From contig PXSV01000088.1 of the NCBI GenBank assembly GCA_003022685.1, positions 1-9,162 of the forward strand: a DNA stretch of 9,162 bases. Direction: 5' to 3'. The stretch is from Halobacteriales archaeon SW_9_67_24 (GTDB taxonomy: Archaea; Halobacteriota; Halobacteria; Halobacteriales; Halococcaceae). Made by a program: the position numbers and the translations under genes. Positions 1 through 6,376 of this stretch are shown here, one piece after another; the first letter of the stretch is position 1, and each line of letters begins with the position of its first letter. Below the pieces are notes generated by a model that saw only the letters and a list, made by a program, of their open reading frames with translations, was not told the origin of the DNA and made no database searches.

Positions 1-22
1 GTCGGCGGTCGTGCGTTCGGCC

Positions 23-991
23 ATGAAGGCGATCGAGGTAACCGATTTCGGTGGAAACGACGTCATCGAGGCGACCGAGCGCGACGAACCCGAACCGGAG
101 CCCGGTGAGGTCCGGATCGACGTCGAAGCAGCAGGGGTGAACTTCGCCGACATCATGCAGCGCCGCGGCCACTACCAGGGCGGGCCGAGTCCGCCCTACG
201 TGCCGGGGATGGAGGCCGCCGGCACGATCGACACAGCCGGCGAAGGGGTCGATCGTGAGGTCGGCGAGCGCGTAGTGGCGATGACCGACGCGGGCTACGC
301 CGAGTCCGTCACCGCCGACGCCGCGGGGCTGTTCGACGTGCCCGAGTCGATGGAGTTCGCGGAAGCGGCGGGCTTTCCGGTGCAGTTCCTGACCGCCCAT
401 AACACCCTGTTCGAGTGGGGTGAATTGGAGGAGGACGAGCGCGTCCTGATCCACGCGGCGGCGGGCGGCGTCGGGACCGCGGCGACCCAGCTCGCGAGCG
501 CGGCCGGTGCCGAGGTCTTCGGCACGGCGAGCACCAAAGAAAAGCTCGATCTCGCCGAACGACTTGGGACTACGCATCCGATCAACTACACCGAAACCGA
601 CTTCGCCGAGGAGGTCAACGACCTCACCGACGGCAAGGGCGTCGACCTCGTTCTCGACGGGATCGGCGGCGACACCACCTCTGAGAGTTTGGATTGTCTC
701 ACTCACTTCGGGCGGATGGTTTCCTACGGTGCGGCGAGCGGCGAACCGGGCTATCCCGACACCAGCACGCTACTCTTTAACAATTACACCGTCTACGGCT
801 ACCACCTCGGTCAGTCGATGCAGCGCGACCCCGAGCGCGTACTGAGCGCCGTGCCCCATCTCACCGACCTCCTGACGAACGGTGACCTCGAAGTGGTCGT
901 CGGCGAGACGTTCCCGCTCGAAGACGCCGCTGCGGCCCACGAACACATCGAGAACCGCGAAAGCACTGGGAAAGTCGTTCTCGAACCCTGA
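23..991 (+). CDS. Zinc-free quinone oxidoreductase / NADPH-dependent MDR family protein
   Basis: Product of 322 aa, full length for the quinone oxidoreductase (zeta-crystallin-like) branch of the medium-chain dehydrogenase/reductase superfamily. Family members transfer a hydride from NADPH to quinones or activated alkenes in the cytoplasm; the substrate here cannot be told. The N-terminal GroES-like lobe carries the family motif AAGVNFAD (about residues 35-42) and the PGMEAAG stretch. The Rossmann lobe carries the nucleotide-binding motif AAAGGVGTAATQLA (about 145-158). The cysteine cluster of zinc-dependent alcohol dehydrogenases is absent, which supports the zinc-free subgroup. I chose the ATG at 23 because MKAIEV is the usual family N-terminus; a GTG at 11 would add only four residues. 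The promoter lies off the left edge or in the first 22 bases and is not visible. It ends 7 nt from the stop of the converging mptE gene. No truncation or frameshift is seen. Confidence 0.9.
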   Translation: MKAIEVTDFGGNDVIEATERDEPEPEPGEVRIDVEAAGVNFADIMQRRGHYQGGPSPPYVPGMEAAGTIDTAGEGVDREVGERVVAMTDAGYAESVTADAAGLFDVPESMEFAEAAGFPVQFLTAHNTLFEWGELEEDERVLIHAAAGGVGTAATQLASAAGAEVFGTASTKEKLDLAERLGTTHPINYTETDFAEEVNDLTDGKGVDLVLDGIGGDTTSESLDCLTHFGRMVSYGAASGEPGYPDTSTLLFNNYTVYGYHLGQSMQRDPERVLSAVPHLTDLLTNGDLEVVVGETFPLEDAAAAHEHIENRESTGKVVLEP

Positions 992-998
992 CTGGCCG

Positions 999-1700
999 CT
1001 ACTCGATCGGCAACGCGTCGGTGTCGATTCCCCCGCGTCGACCGTCGAGCACCCCGAACCGCTCGTCACGCCGTCGTTCGAGCCAGTACAGCAGTCGTTC
1101 GGCCCACGCGAGTTTCTGCCGTTTCATCGAACCCACTGAGTTGCCGTCGAAATCCCAGCCGACGAATTGCAGACGATCCGCTCCACAGCAATCGGCGAGA
1201 AAGGCCGCGCGGTCGCCGTCGGTGAACCCACCGACGTTTCGAACTGGGCCGACGGGTGCGGCCTGGGTCGTTGCGAGCACGTTCCGGGTGTCGAGCGTCG
1301 GGACGACATCGCGGACCAGGGGCTCGTTGTCGCCGTGAGCGTGGACCGCGACCGGCGTCCCGCGCTCGGTGAGCGAGCGCACCGTTTCTGGATTTTTGTC
1401 GAGGTCCGTTACCATGCAGTCGACCTCGACATCGGCCTCGGCGAGGCGATCGGCTGCGGTCGAAGCGGCGAACACGGCCCCATCCGAGGGCATCTCGTCC
1501 GAGAGCGGATCGAGATCGGATTCGAGCGAGGGCCCCGCGCCAGCGATCACGACCGTCTCGTCCGTGACGTCGAGTCGAGCGAGATCGAACGGTTCCGCGA
1601 AGCCCGCGAGCACGTCCCGGGCGCGCTCGTCGGCCGCCCGATCGAATCCGAAGTCGGCGAGGATCGACTCGTAGACCGACTCCCACGCCTCGAAGTCCAT
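999..1700 (-). CDS. mptE: 6-hydroxymethyl-7,8-dihydropterin pyrophosphokinase MptE (archaeal type)
   Basis: Product of 233 aa of the archaeal MptE family (DUF115/COG1634). Archaeal MptE transfers pyrophosphate from ATP to 6-hydroxymethyl-7,8-dihydropterin in pterin biosynthesis (tetrahydrofolate or methanopterin), replacing the unrelated bacterial FolK. Motifs I recognise are VVIAGAGPSL (50-59), CMVTDLDKNP (95-104), VHAHGDN (119-125), ATTQAAP (143-149), GGFTDGDRA (157-165) and the C-terminal ERLLYWLERR (201-210). No deletion or shift is visible. Start is the ATG at 1700, one base after the TGA of the upstream dihydropteroate synthase gene (TGA-G-ATG), so the two are almost certainly cotranscribed and translationally coupled. 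The neighbour supplies the next pathway step, which independently supports the assignment. Assignment is from remembered family sequences, not a search. Confidence 0.92.
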   Translation of the reverse strand: MDFEAWESVYESILADFGFDRAADERARDVLAGFAEPFDLARLDVTDETVVIAGAGPSLESDLDPLSDEMPSDGAVFAASTAADRLAEADVEVDCMVTDLDKNPETVRSLTERGTPVAVHAHGDNEPLVRDVVPTLDTRNVLATTQAAPVGPVRNVGGFTDGDRAAFLADCCGADRLQFVGWDFDGNSVGSMKRQKLAWAERLLYWLERRRDERFGVLDGRRGGIDTDALPIE

Positions 1701-1701
1701 C

Positions 1702-2424
1702 TCAGGCCTCGGTCGGGACGCGTTTTCGGCGGTCGCCGAGCGCGTCGCCGATCAGGGCTGCATCCCGCGTTTCGGCCACGTCGTGAGTACGGATGACGTT
1801 CGCACCGCGCTCGACGGCCAGCGCAGTCGCGGCGAGGCTGGCTGGCAATCGGCCCTCGGTCTCACGATCGACGATCTCGCCGAGGAAATTTTTCCTGTTG
1901 ATCGAGACCAACAGCGGCCGGTCGAGGTCGCGGAACTCGCCGAGTCGGCGGAAGATCTCGCGGTCGTCGTCGAGGGTCTTCGCCTCGCTCCAGCCCCCGA
2001 AGGCGGGATCGACGATCGTCTTTTCGGTGAGGTCGCGCTCCAGCGCGGCGTGGACCTCCTCGACGGTGGTGAGCGCGCCGGGCCGTTCGAGGTCGGGCGG
2101 ACTCGCCATCTTCACCACCGCGGCGTCGCGGGCCGCACAGACTCGTGGCATGTCGGGATCGGCGAAGCCACAGACGTCGTTCACCATGTCGAAGCCAGCG
2201 TCGAGGGCAGCCGCGGCGACCTCGTGGTATCGGGCGGATTCGAGGCCCACGTCGACGATGTCAGCGCCCTCGGCGATCAGGTCGTCGACGTACGCGGCCG
2301 CCCGACCGGGATCGGCGAACACGCTCGGGTCGTAGGGCGACTCGTCGCTGACGTTGAGCACACCCATGATTCGTGGGGGGTGATCGTCGCCGATCGGGAG
2401 GCCGGCGGCGTCGACGGTCTGCAT
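1702..2424 (-). CDS. folP: Dihydropteroate synthase (FolP-type) with apparent internal deletion
   Basis: Product of 240 aa related to dihydropteroate synthase, which joins the pterin pyrophosphate made by MptE to p-aminobenzoate in the cytoplasm. Landmarks in order: strand 1 IMGVLNVSDESPYDP (19-33), strand 2 GADIVDVGLES (53-63), FDMVNDVCGFADP (78-90), VVKMASPPDLERPGA (103-117), KTIVDPAFGGWS (135-146), LLVSINRKNFLGE (171-183) and VIRTHDVAETRDAA (210-223). Between ES at 62-63 and RYHEVAAAALDAGFD at 65-79 the helix after strand 2 and the start of strand 3 (the S-x-[DE]-T motif before 'RYHE' in haloarchaeal relatives as I recall them) are missing, so the TIM barrel seems to lack one strand-helix unit of about 35-45 residues. 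The frame stays open. I chose the ATG at 2424 because the preceding 31 codons (from 2517) do not resemble the family and a weak TATA-like box lies 26 nt upstream. The enzyme may be inactive unless the gap is an assembly error. Confidence 0.85.
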   Translation of the reverse strand: MQTVDAAGLPIGDDHPPRIMGVLNVSDESPYDPSVFADPGRAAAYVDDLIAEGADIVDVGLESARYHEVAAAALDAGFDMVNDVCGFADPDMPRVCAARDAAVVKMASPPDLERPGALTTVEEVHAALERDLTEKTIVDPAFGGWSEAKTLDDDREIFRRLGEFRDLDRPLLVSINRKNFLGEIVDRETEGRLPASLAATALAVERGANVIRTHDVAETRDAALIGDALGDRRKRVPTEA

Positions 2425-2445
2425 GGTTCGAACTCGGGCCGAAAG

Positions 2446-2453
2446 CACAAATC
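2446..2453 (-). promoter_or_regulatory. Weak TATA-like box of the folP-mptE operon
   Basis: The minus strand reads ATTTGTGC here, centred about 26 nt upstream of the folP ATG at 2424. That distance fits a leaderless haloarchaeal transcript and argues for the ATG at 2424 rather than the in-frame upstream ATG at 2517. The box is a poor match to the TTTAWA consensus. The rest of 2425-2576 holds no gene I can support, only a 9-bp direct repeat CCCTGTCGA (2505-2513 and 2531-2539). Confidence 0.35.
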
Positions 2454-2576
2454 GCGTCCGATCTGCGTGTCTCGGGGAGGAGTTCGCTCGAAACGAGGTG
2501 TGTTCCCTGTCGATCATATCGGACCGCTACCCTGTCGACACGCAAGTGACTGCTGACGGAGCAAGACAGGCCCAGT

Positions 2577-2980
2577 TCAACGAGCGATTCGGCGTGCCCC
2601 TGCTCCGAGCAAAAACCCGACGAAACCCGCTGACACACCGAACAGTACCGATACACCGAGCCCCCAGAGCAGATCTTCGAATGGGGTAACCCACCCAAAA
2701 ATCGTCAACGGTGCGAAAAGGGAAAGAAGCAGTGTTGCAGAAAACACACAGCTTACGACCAGGCCAGAGTTCCGGAAGCCGTGTACCGCTGCTCCGATAC
2801 CCCCAAAACCATCAACACAGGAACAAACGGCGATACACCCATCGGAAGAAGGTCGAACTCGACCGCGCCTGTGAAAACACCCGCCAAAGCGACGAACAGA
2901 GCAAGCGCCGCGACGAGATACCAAATCGACGTGTCGGTATCCCTTCCGAGAAGAAACGAGCGAGCGTGAACGTCTACCAC
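2577..2980 (-). pseudogene. Four-helix membrane protein gene split by a one-base shift (or -1 recoded)
   Basis: Two overlapping reading frames each encode half of a plausible membrane protein. The first runs from a GTG at 2980 (MVDVHARSFLLGRD...) through hydrophobic segments at about residues 19-40 and 45-60. The second continues as GIGAAVHGFRNSG and contains hydrophobic segments at about 73-98 and 103-127, ending in GARRIAR and TGA at 2577. They join at the minus-strand run TTTTGGGGG (2808-2800); one extra G, or a -1 slip on the T_TTG_GGG heptamer, gives a single 134-aa product with four predicted helices. Without it, the first frame ends after 75 aa. The GTG start is supported by a TTTTAAT box 26 nt upstream. 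The ATG at 2990 is in the second frame and codes Arg/Ser-rich, non-membrane sequence, so it is unlikely to be the start. Codon third positions are less GC-rich than in the neighbours. No family recognised. Confidence 0.65.
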
Positions 2981-3002
2981 ACCGGATCATACCAGTTGCC
3001 CC

Positions 3003-3009
3003 ATTAAAA
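3003..3009 (-). promoter_or_regulatory. TATA box (TTTTAAT) for the split membrane protein gene
   Basis: Minus-strand TTTTAAT centred 26 nt upstream of the GTG at 2980, which fits a leaderless transcript starting on or next to that codon. Just upstream lie two copies of GGCTGGTC (plus-strand 3015-3022 and 3026-3033) spaced 11 bp start to start. Confidence 0.6.
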
Positions 3010-3108
3010 CGTTTGGCTGGTCGCGGGCTGGTCCTCACAGCGCGGGATGAGAACGAACAGCACCCGCGAAACCGCGACCGCACACCGCACAGCCGGCGGT
3101 CAGCACGC

Positions 3109-3115
3109 TTTAGTA
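3109..3115 (+). promoter_or_regulatory. TATA-like box (TTTAGTA) for the 3137-3439 gene
   Basis: TTTAGTA is centred 25 nt upstream of the ATG at 3137, consistent with a leaderless transcript. It supports the ATG at 3137 over an in-frame upstream ATG at 3047, which would place the box inside the coding sequence. Confidence 0.55.
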
Positions 3116-3136
3116 CCGAGCCCACCTCGTCCGTTC

Positions 3137-3439
3137 ATGAGCAACGACGGGAACTCCCGGAACGGCGAGGAGAACGCGCCGACCGAACCGCGCGAGTCCG
3201 AACCGGGCCAGGAGCAGGCAACCGACACCGCCGAGGGGACGATGGTCGAGGGCGAGCGCGAGGAGCGCGATGCCCATCCCGACGCGACGGGCGAGAGCAC
3301 CCACGGCGGGGTCGAGCCGGTCGCGACGCGCGAGACCGCCCCCATGAGCGAGTTCAGCGCGCGCGAGGCCGGCATCGGGGCCGTTGTAGCCCTCGTGGGC
3401 CTCGTCGTCGTGTTCGCGATCCCGCTCGTCCTTGCCTGA
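3137..3439 (+). CDS. Small acidic tail-anchored membrane protein, haloarchaeal (possibly DUF7550-like)
   Basis: Product of 100 aa. The first two thirds are hydrophilic, low in complexity and rich in Glu, Asp, Gly and Thr, and are probably disordered. A conserved-looking block follows, MSEFSAREAGIGAVV, leading into one hydrophobic helix (GAVVALVGLVVVFAIPLVLA) that ends at the C-terminus. This is the layout of a tail-anchored protein with the acidic part in the cytoplasm or at the membrane surface; orientation is not certain. The 'MSEF(S/T)AREAGIG' start of the helix resembles small haloarchaeal proteins I recall under DUF7550, but I hold that loosely. Function unknown. The start is set by the TATA-like box at 3109-3115. 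It is transcribed toward the TbsP-like gene, with a long hairpin (3524-3600) between the two stop codons. Confidence 0.8.
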   Translation: MSNDGNSRNGEENAPTEPRESEPGQEQATDTAEGTMVEGEREERDAHPDATGESTHGGVEPVATRETAPMSEFSAREAGIGAVVALVGLVVVFAIPLVLA

Positions 3440-3523
3440 ACAGGCGACCGCAGTCACGACTCCGGCCACGCGGACGACTTTTCGACTTCGACGGCGACCG
3501 ATCCCGGTTGCCCGGCTTCTCAG

Positions 3524-3600
3524 AGGGGTTGTTGTGACTGTGTACCGGTAGCCGCCGACCCCGTGTCGGCGACATACCGAAACGACTCACAACGATCCCT
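3524..3600. repeat. 77-nt nested hairpin between convergent genes
   Basis: Three co-linear inverted arms nest around one centre. The outer arm is 14 bp (3524-3537 with 3587-3600), the middle is CGGTA/TACCG (3546-3550 with 3575-3579), and the inner is CGCCGAC/GTCGGCG (3553-3559 with 3565-3571) around a 5-nt loop. The internal loops are 8/7 and 2/3 nt. Two outer pairs are G-U when transcribed from the plus strand but A-C mismatches from the minus strand, so the plus-strand RNA folds better. The element begins next to the TbsP-like stop codon (3602-3604). It may be a bidirectional terminator, an RNA-processing or 3'-UTR element, a small RNA, or a palindromic mobile-repeat remnant. No long U-tract follows on either side. 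Confidence 0.6.
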
Positions 3601-3601
3601 A

Positions 3602-4432
3602 TCAGGCGGTCTCCGCCGAGAGCAGTTCCTGGGCGACGCTTGCGAGATCGTCGATGTCGGCCTCCTGGAGGCGTTCGTCGCCGAGCAGCAGGCGCAATCG
3701 GGGCCGACCGACGTCGATCGGGACCTTCGTGGTGTCGATCAGTCCCCGATCCTCGAGCCTGGTTTTCGTCCGGGAGAAGGTGGCCTTGCTGGCGACGCCG
3801 GTGTCCTCGCCCCACCGGCTGATGTCGTAGAGCTGGAGTTCGTGTTTCGCCGCGACGAGGAGGCTGATCGTCACCTCGTCGAGCCCCTCGCCGTCGCCGC
3901 GCGCCGTTTCGAGCGAGTCGAGCACGCGCCCGAAGTCGGCGTCGACCTCGCCGCCGAACGTCTCGGCGAGCGTCTCGTGGACCCGCGAGATGGGGGGCGT
4001 CCGGAGCGAGAACGGTTCGGCCCCCTCGAACGCCGTCGCGTACTTTTCGCGTGCGCTCGCGACGAACTCCTCGTTGTCGGTGCCGAGCCCGGTGAAGAGG
4101 CTCCCGGCAGTCACGATCGTAACGACCGTCTCGTCGGTGACGATCAGCGAACTCGCTCCGGTGGCCTCGGTGGCCCGAAGCGAGAGCGTCCCCTCGGCGA
4201 CGAGATCCGCGGTCGTGCTGGCGACGATGAAGTCCTCCATCGCGGTCTTGAGCGTGCCTTCGAGGGCGAGCAGTCGGACCGTTGGCGGTTCGTCGAACTG
4301 GCTCAACACTTCCACGAGTCGCTCGACGGCCGCCACCGAGGGGAAGGCCACGAACGCTTCCCCGGTCGCTTCCCCGAGGACGGTGCGGTGGATCGACGCG
4401 ACGTCCGACTCGACAGTCTTCAGTGAACTCAT
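3602..4432 (-). CDS. tbsP: TbsP-like transcriptional regulator (winged helix, formerly DUF5821)
   Basis: Product of 276 aa, full length for a haloarchaeal regulator family named after TbsP, a Haloferax protein reported to work alongside TrmB in controlling a glyceraldehyde-3-phosphate dehydrogenase gene. The N-terminal domain (about 1-150) includes VRLLALEGTLKTAMEDFIVAS (52-72) and PFSLRTPPISRVHETLAE (140-157). The block VLDSLETARGDGEGLDEVTIS (170-190) precedes a C-terminal winged helix (about 188-250) with LYDISRWGEDTGVASKATFSR, KTRLEDRGLIDT and the wing-like VPIDVGRPRLRL. These are the parts I recognise. The ATG at 4432 is supported by a TATA box 29 nt upstream and a family-like N-terminus. 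The gene stands alone on the minus strand. Its targets cannot be read from the sequence, and haloarchaea may carry paralogues, so orthology to Haloferax TbsP is an inference. Confidence 0.82.
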   Translation of the reverse strand: MSSLKTVESDVASIHRTVLGEATGEAFVAFPSVAAVERLVEVLSQFDEPPTVRLLALEGTLKTAMEDFIVASTTADLVAEGTLSLRATEATGASSLIVTDETVVTIVTAGSLFTGLGTDNEEFVASAREKYATAFEGAEPFSLRTPPISRVHETLAETFGGEVDADFGRVLDSLETARGDGEGLDEVTISLLVAAKHELQLYDISRWGEDTGVASKATFSRTKTRLEDRGLIDTTKVPIDVGRPRLRLLLGDERLQEADIDDLASVAQELLSAETA

Positions 4433-4457
4433 GATGGGTGAACCAAGACGCTCGTGC

Positions 4458-4464
4458 TATTTAA
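4458..4464 (-). promoter_or_regulatory. TATA box (TTAAATA) of the TbsP-like gene
   Basis: Minus-strand TTAAATA, close to the haloarchaeal consensus, centred about 29 nt upstream of the ATG at 4432. It implies a leader of only a few nucleotides or none. The rest of 4433-4603 shows no gene, RNA or strong repeat. Confidence 0.7.
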
Positions 4465-4603
4465 TTCGACTGGCTTGATCCACTCAAATCACCGGAAATC
4501 CCTCGTTTCGGGCGACAGTTCCTCGGATCGACATCCGGTCGTTCTCCCGTATTCCGGTCGCTGCCAGGAACGGTCTCGAACGGGATGACGGGCGATCGGG
4601 GGC

Positions 4604-4972
4604 TTACAGCAACGCACCGAGCACGGCCCCGGTGAGCAAGGAGAGGGCGAGAACGCCGCCGGCGGTCGCGATCGGCACCCGGCTGGCGCGAGCGCGGCCC
4701 CGACGGGGGGTGTCGTTTTCGGTCGAGACGAGGACGACGACGCCGGCGGTGGCGAACGCGAGACCGATGACGAGTCCCCAGAGAAAGGTCAGCGCGGACG
4801 CATCGGCGATGGCGATGGCGATGGTGCGACTGAGAACGAATCCGGTGCCGGTGATGATCGGTGCGCTCCCCACCACGTTGGCTCGGTCCACGTTCCTCGG
4901 GGCTCGGTCGGGGACGATCCTGCCGACCAGCGACGGCCGCGAGGACTGCAATCGACGGCGACGACGCGACAT
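4604..4972 (-). CDS. Small hypothetical membrane protein
   Basis: Product of 122 aa, no family recognised. It has a very basic N-terminus (MSRRRRRLQSSRPSLVGR), then hydrophobic segments at about residues 34-55 (weaker), 58-83 (ALTFLWGLVIGLAFATAGVVVL) and 99-122, with a basic loop (about 89-98, RRGRARAS) between the last two. Two to three transmembrane helices are therefore likely. A TTATAA box centred about 28 nt upstream of the ATG at 4972 supports the start and a leaderless transcript. It diverges from the surface-protein gene at 5149 and is separated from the TbsP-like gene by about 170 nt, so it is probably a single-gene transcript. The Arg run at the N-terminus comes from a CGACGG-type repeat; the true start could be further in, but no better candidate has a promoter at the right distance. 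Confidence 0.7.
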   Translation of the reverse strand: MSRRRRRLQSSRPSLVGRIVPDRAPRNVDRANVVGSAPIITGTGFVLSRTIAIAIADASALTFLWGLVIGLAFATAGVVVLVSTENDTPRRGRARASRVPIATAGGVLALSLLTGAVLGALL

Positions 4973-4996
4973 ACCAACCTACTGTGACTCCCCCCG

Positions 4997-5002
4997 TTAT
5001 AA
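4997..5002 (-). promoter_or_regulatory. TATA box (TTATAA) of the 122-aa membrane protein gene
   Basis: Symmetrical TTATAA centred 27-28 nt upstream of the minus-strand ATG at 4972. It lies in the 176-nt divergent region 4973-5148, which otherwise shows no gene. Confidence 0.6.
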
Positions 5003-5111
5003 TTCTTTGTCAGACACCGTTCAGAGGATTCACAGTTCGTCCGGAGTGCGATCCGTTCGTTCCCTGTCTGGTCAGTCGAGGCGCTCCCCGAAACCCCGAT
5101 GCACCGCACTG

Positions 5112-5118
5112 TTTTTAT
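5112..5118 (+). promoter_or_regulatory. TATA-like box (TTTTTAT) of the surface-protein gene
   Basis: TTTTTAT is centred about 34 nt upstream of the GTG at 5149, implying a leader of roughly 5-10 nt rather than a strictly leaderless transcript. No Shine-Dalgarno match is seen before the GTG. Confidence 0.5.
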
Positions 5119-5148
5119 CCGCCGACGACGTTCGTGTGAAGAGTTACC

Positions 5149-5808
5149 GTGTTCTCGATCAGTTCCACCGCGACGACCGCGACCCTCCTGTTGTTGTGTG
5201 TGACTGGAGTAGCTGTCGGGCTTCCTTCGAACACCGCCACTCACCACCAGTCCCAGCAGGCACCGGACGGTGTCACGAACCCGAACGCAACCGTAGTGTT
5301 CACTGACCAGACCACGAACGGTTCGGTGGCGCGGCTCAACACGGCCACCCTCTCGCAGGGCGGGTTCGTCGCGATCCACGATACGAGCCTTACGACGAAC
5401 AACAGCACCGTTGGCAGCGTCATCGGCGTCTCACAGCAGTTGAGTCCCGGCCCACACCAGGACGTCGTCGTTCCGCTTTACTCGGTCAACGGCCGGGAGT
5501 TCAACGAGTCGCGGCTCGCCGGGAACGGCAGCCTGGTGGCGATGACACACTTCGACTCGAACGACAACGGCGAGTTCGACTTCGTCGAAAGCAACGGGAG
5601 CGTCGACGGACCCTACGTCGAGGGAACCCGAGTCGTGACCGACAGCGCCACGCTCTCGGTCGATCCGGCGACCGACGACGCGGAAAGCGGCGGGGTCCTC
5701 GGCGGTATCGGGCCGATCGTCGTCGGCGCGGCGCTGATCGTCGCGCTCGCGGTGCTCGTCGGCGGGGCCGTCGTGATGTACCGACGCCGGAACGAAGGAA
5801 CCGAGTGA
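5149..5808 (+). CDS. DUF7282-like secreted, membrane-anchored surface protein
   Basis: Product of 219 aa with three parts. Residues 1 to about 25 form an N-terminal hydrophobic signal (ATLLLLCVTGVAVGL). The extracellular part (about 45-172) resembles the haloarchaeal DUF7282 domain, with landmarks ATVVFTDQTTNGSV, GGFVAIHD, GSVIGVSQQLSPGPHQDV, HFDSNDNGEFDF and DGPYVEGTRVVTDSA. A C-terminal helix (about 188-210) ends in YRRRNEGTE, a basic stop-transfer with a short cytoplasmic tail. Seven N-x-S/T sequons (N46, N57, N84, N85, N119, N126, N149) suggest N-glycosylation outside the cell. The role is unknown; the domain is common in exported haloarchaeal proteins. Start is GTG, with no better ATG nearby. 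It converges on the membrane hydrolase gene with 6 nt between stop codons. Confidence 0.82.
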   Translation: MFSISSTATTATLLLLCVTGVAVGLPSNTATHHQSQQAPDGVTNPNATVVFTDQTTNGSVARLNTATLSQGGFVAIHDTSLTTNNSTVGSVIGVSQQLSPGPHQDVVVPLYSVNGREFNESRLAGNGSLVAMTHFDSNDNGEFDFVESNGSVDGPYVEGTRVVTDSATLSVDPATDDAESGGVLGGIGPIVVGAALIVALAVLVGGAVVMYRRRNEGTE

Positions 5809-5814
5809 GCGGCA

Positions 5815-6375
5815 TTACTGCCGTGTGGCCCGTTCGCGCCACGTGAGGAGCCACCCGCGCAACGCTGCGAGGCCGGGCCGACCGTCCCGATCCCAGACGA
5901 CGAACGCGAGCGCGACGAGCACGAGCTGGAAGAGGAAGAACGGCGTGACCTCGATACTGAGGAGGTGGGCGGCAAAGCTCTGTTCGGTCTCGTAGGGTGG
6001 AAGGTCAAGCAACGGCCAAACGAGATACGTGAGGTCGGGGAAATCACCGGCGACGAAGGAGAGCATCCCGTCGGCGAACGGATGCGAGAGGTAGCCCACG
6101 GCGAACGCGACCCCGATCGTGGAGTGGTCCGTCCGCCGGGCGTACCACACGACGAACCCACAGACAACGACGGCGGTGAGCAGCGAGTGCGCGAGCGACC
6201 GGCCGCTCGCCAGGACACTGACCGTCCACGCCAGCGGCTTGTCGACGAGGTCGGGAAGCTGCGTGCCGAGTGCGACGGCGAGCGTCGCCACGCTCCCGGG
6301 AAGCCGGCCGAACCGCCACCGGCTCAGTCCGGAGTACACCAGATAGCCGACGGCGAGATGTCCCCACGGCCACAC
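5815..6375 (-). CDS. Membrane-bound metal-dependent hydrolase, DUF457/YdjM-type
   Basis: Product of 186 aa resembling the LexA-binding/inner-membrane metal-dependent hydrolase family (YdjM, DUF457). The family features visible are the N-terminal His in MWPWGHLAVGYLVYS (H6), the PD pair in LGTQLPDLVDKP (P41-D42), the SLAHS motif (H63) and GYLSHPFADGM (H98, D102). These His and Asp residues are the probable metal ligands. Hydrophobic helices lie at about 26-40, 64-78, 86-97 and 143-161. The substrate is unknown for the family as a whole. Start is GTG at 6375; MWPWGH is the usual N-terminus of haloarchaeal relatives as I recall them, and a GTAAAC element lies about 27 nt upstream. An inverted repeat sits between that element and the start. 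The gene follows the disrupted M24 gene by 87 nt and may have its own promoter. Confidence 0.82.
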   Translation of the reverse strand: MWPWGHLAVGYLVYSGLSRWRFGRLPGSVATLAVALGTQLPDLVDKPLAWTVSVLASGRSLAHSLLTAVVVCGFVVWYARRTDHSTIGVAFAVGYLSHPFADGMLSFVAGDFPDLTYLVWPLLDLPPYETEQSFAAHLLSIEVTPFFLFQLVLVALAFVVWDRDGRPGLAALRGWLLTWRERATRQ

Positions 6376-6376
6376 A

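Noticed and set aside
2505..2539. 9-bp direct repeat CCCTGTCGA, two copies 26 bp apart
   Set aside because: Only two short copies, with no link to a gene boundary; plausible by chance.
1783..2556. 257-codon open frame on the plus strand
   Set aside because: Antisense shadow of the dihydropteroate synthase, with no promoter and no recognisable motifs.
2990..3125. N-terminal extension of the second membrane-protein frame from an ATG at 3125 or 2990
   Set aside because: The extension is Arg/Ser/Cys-rich and low in hydrophobic content, unlike the membrane segments that follow. The TATA box spacing fits the GTG at 2980 in the other frame.
3047..3136. Upstream in-frame ATG for the small tail-anchored protein
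   Set aside because: The 30 extra residues are His/Arg/Pro-rich, and the TATA-like box at 3109-3115 would lie inside the coding sequence.
3563..4426. 287-codon open frame on the plus strand
   Set aside because: Mirror of the TbsP-like gene, with no recognisable domain; its start falls inside the intergenic hairpin.
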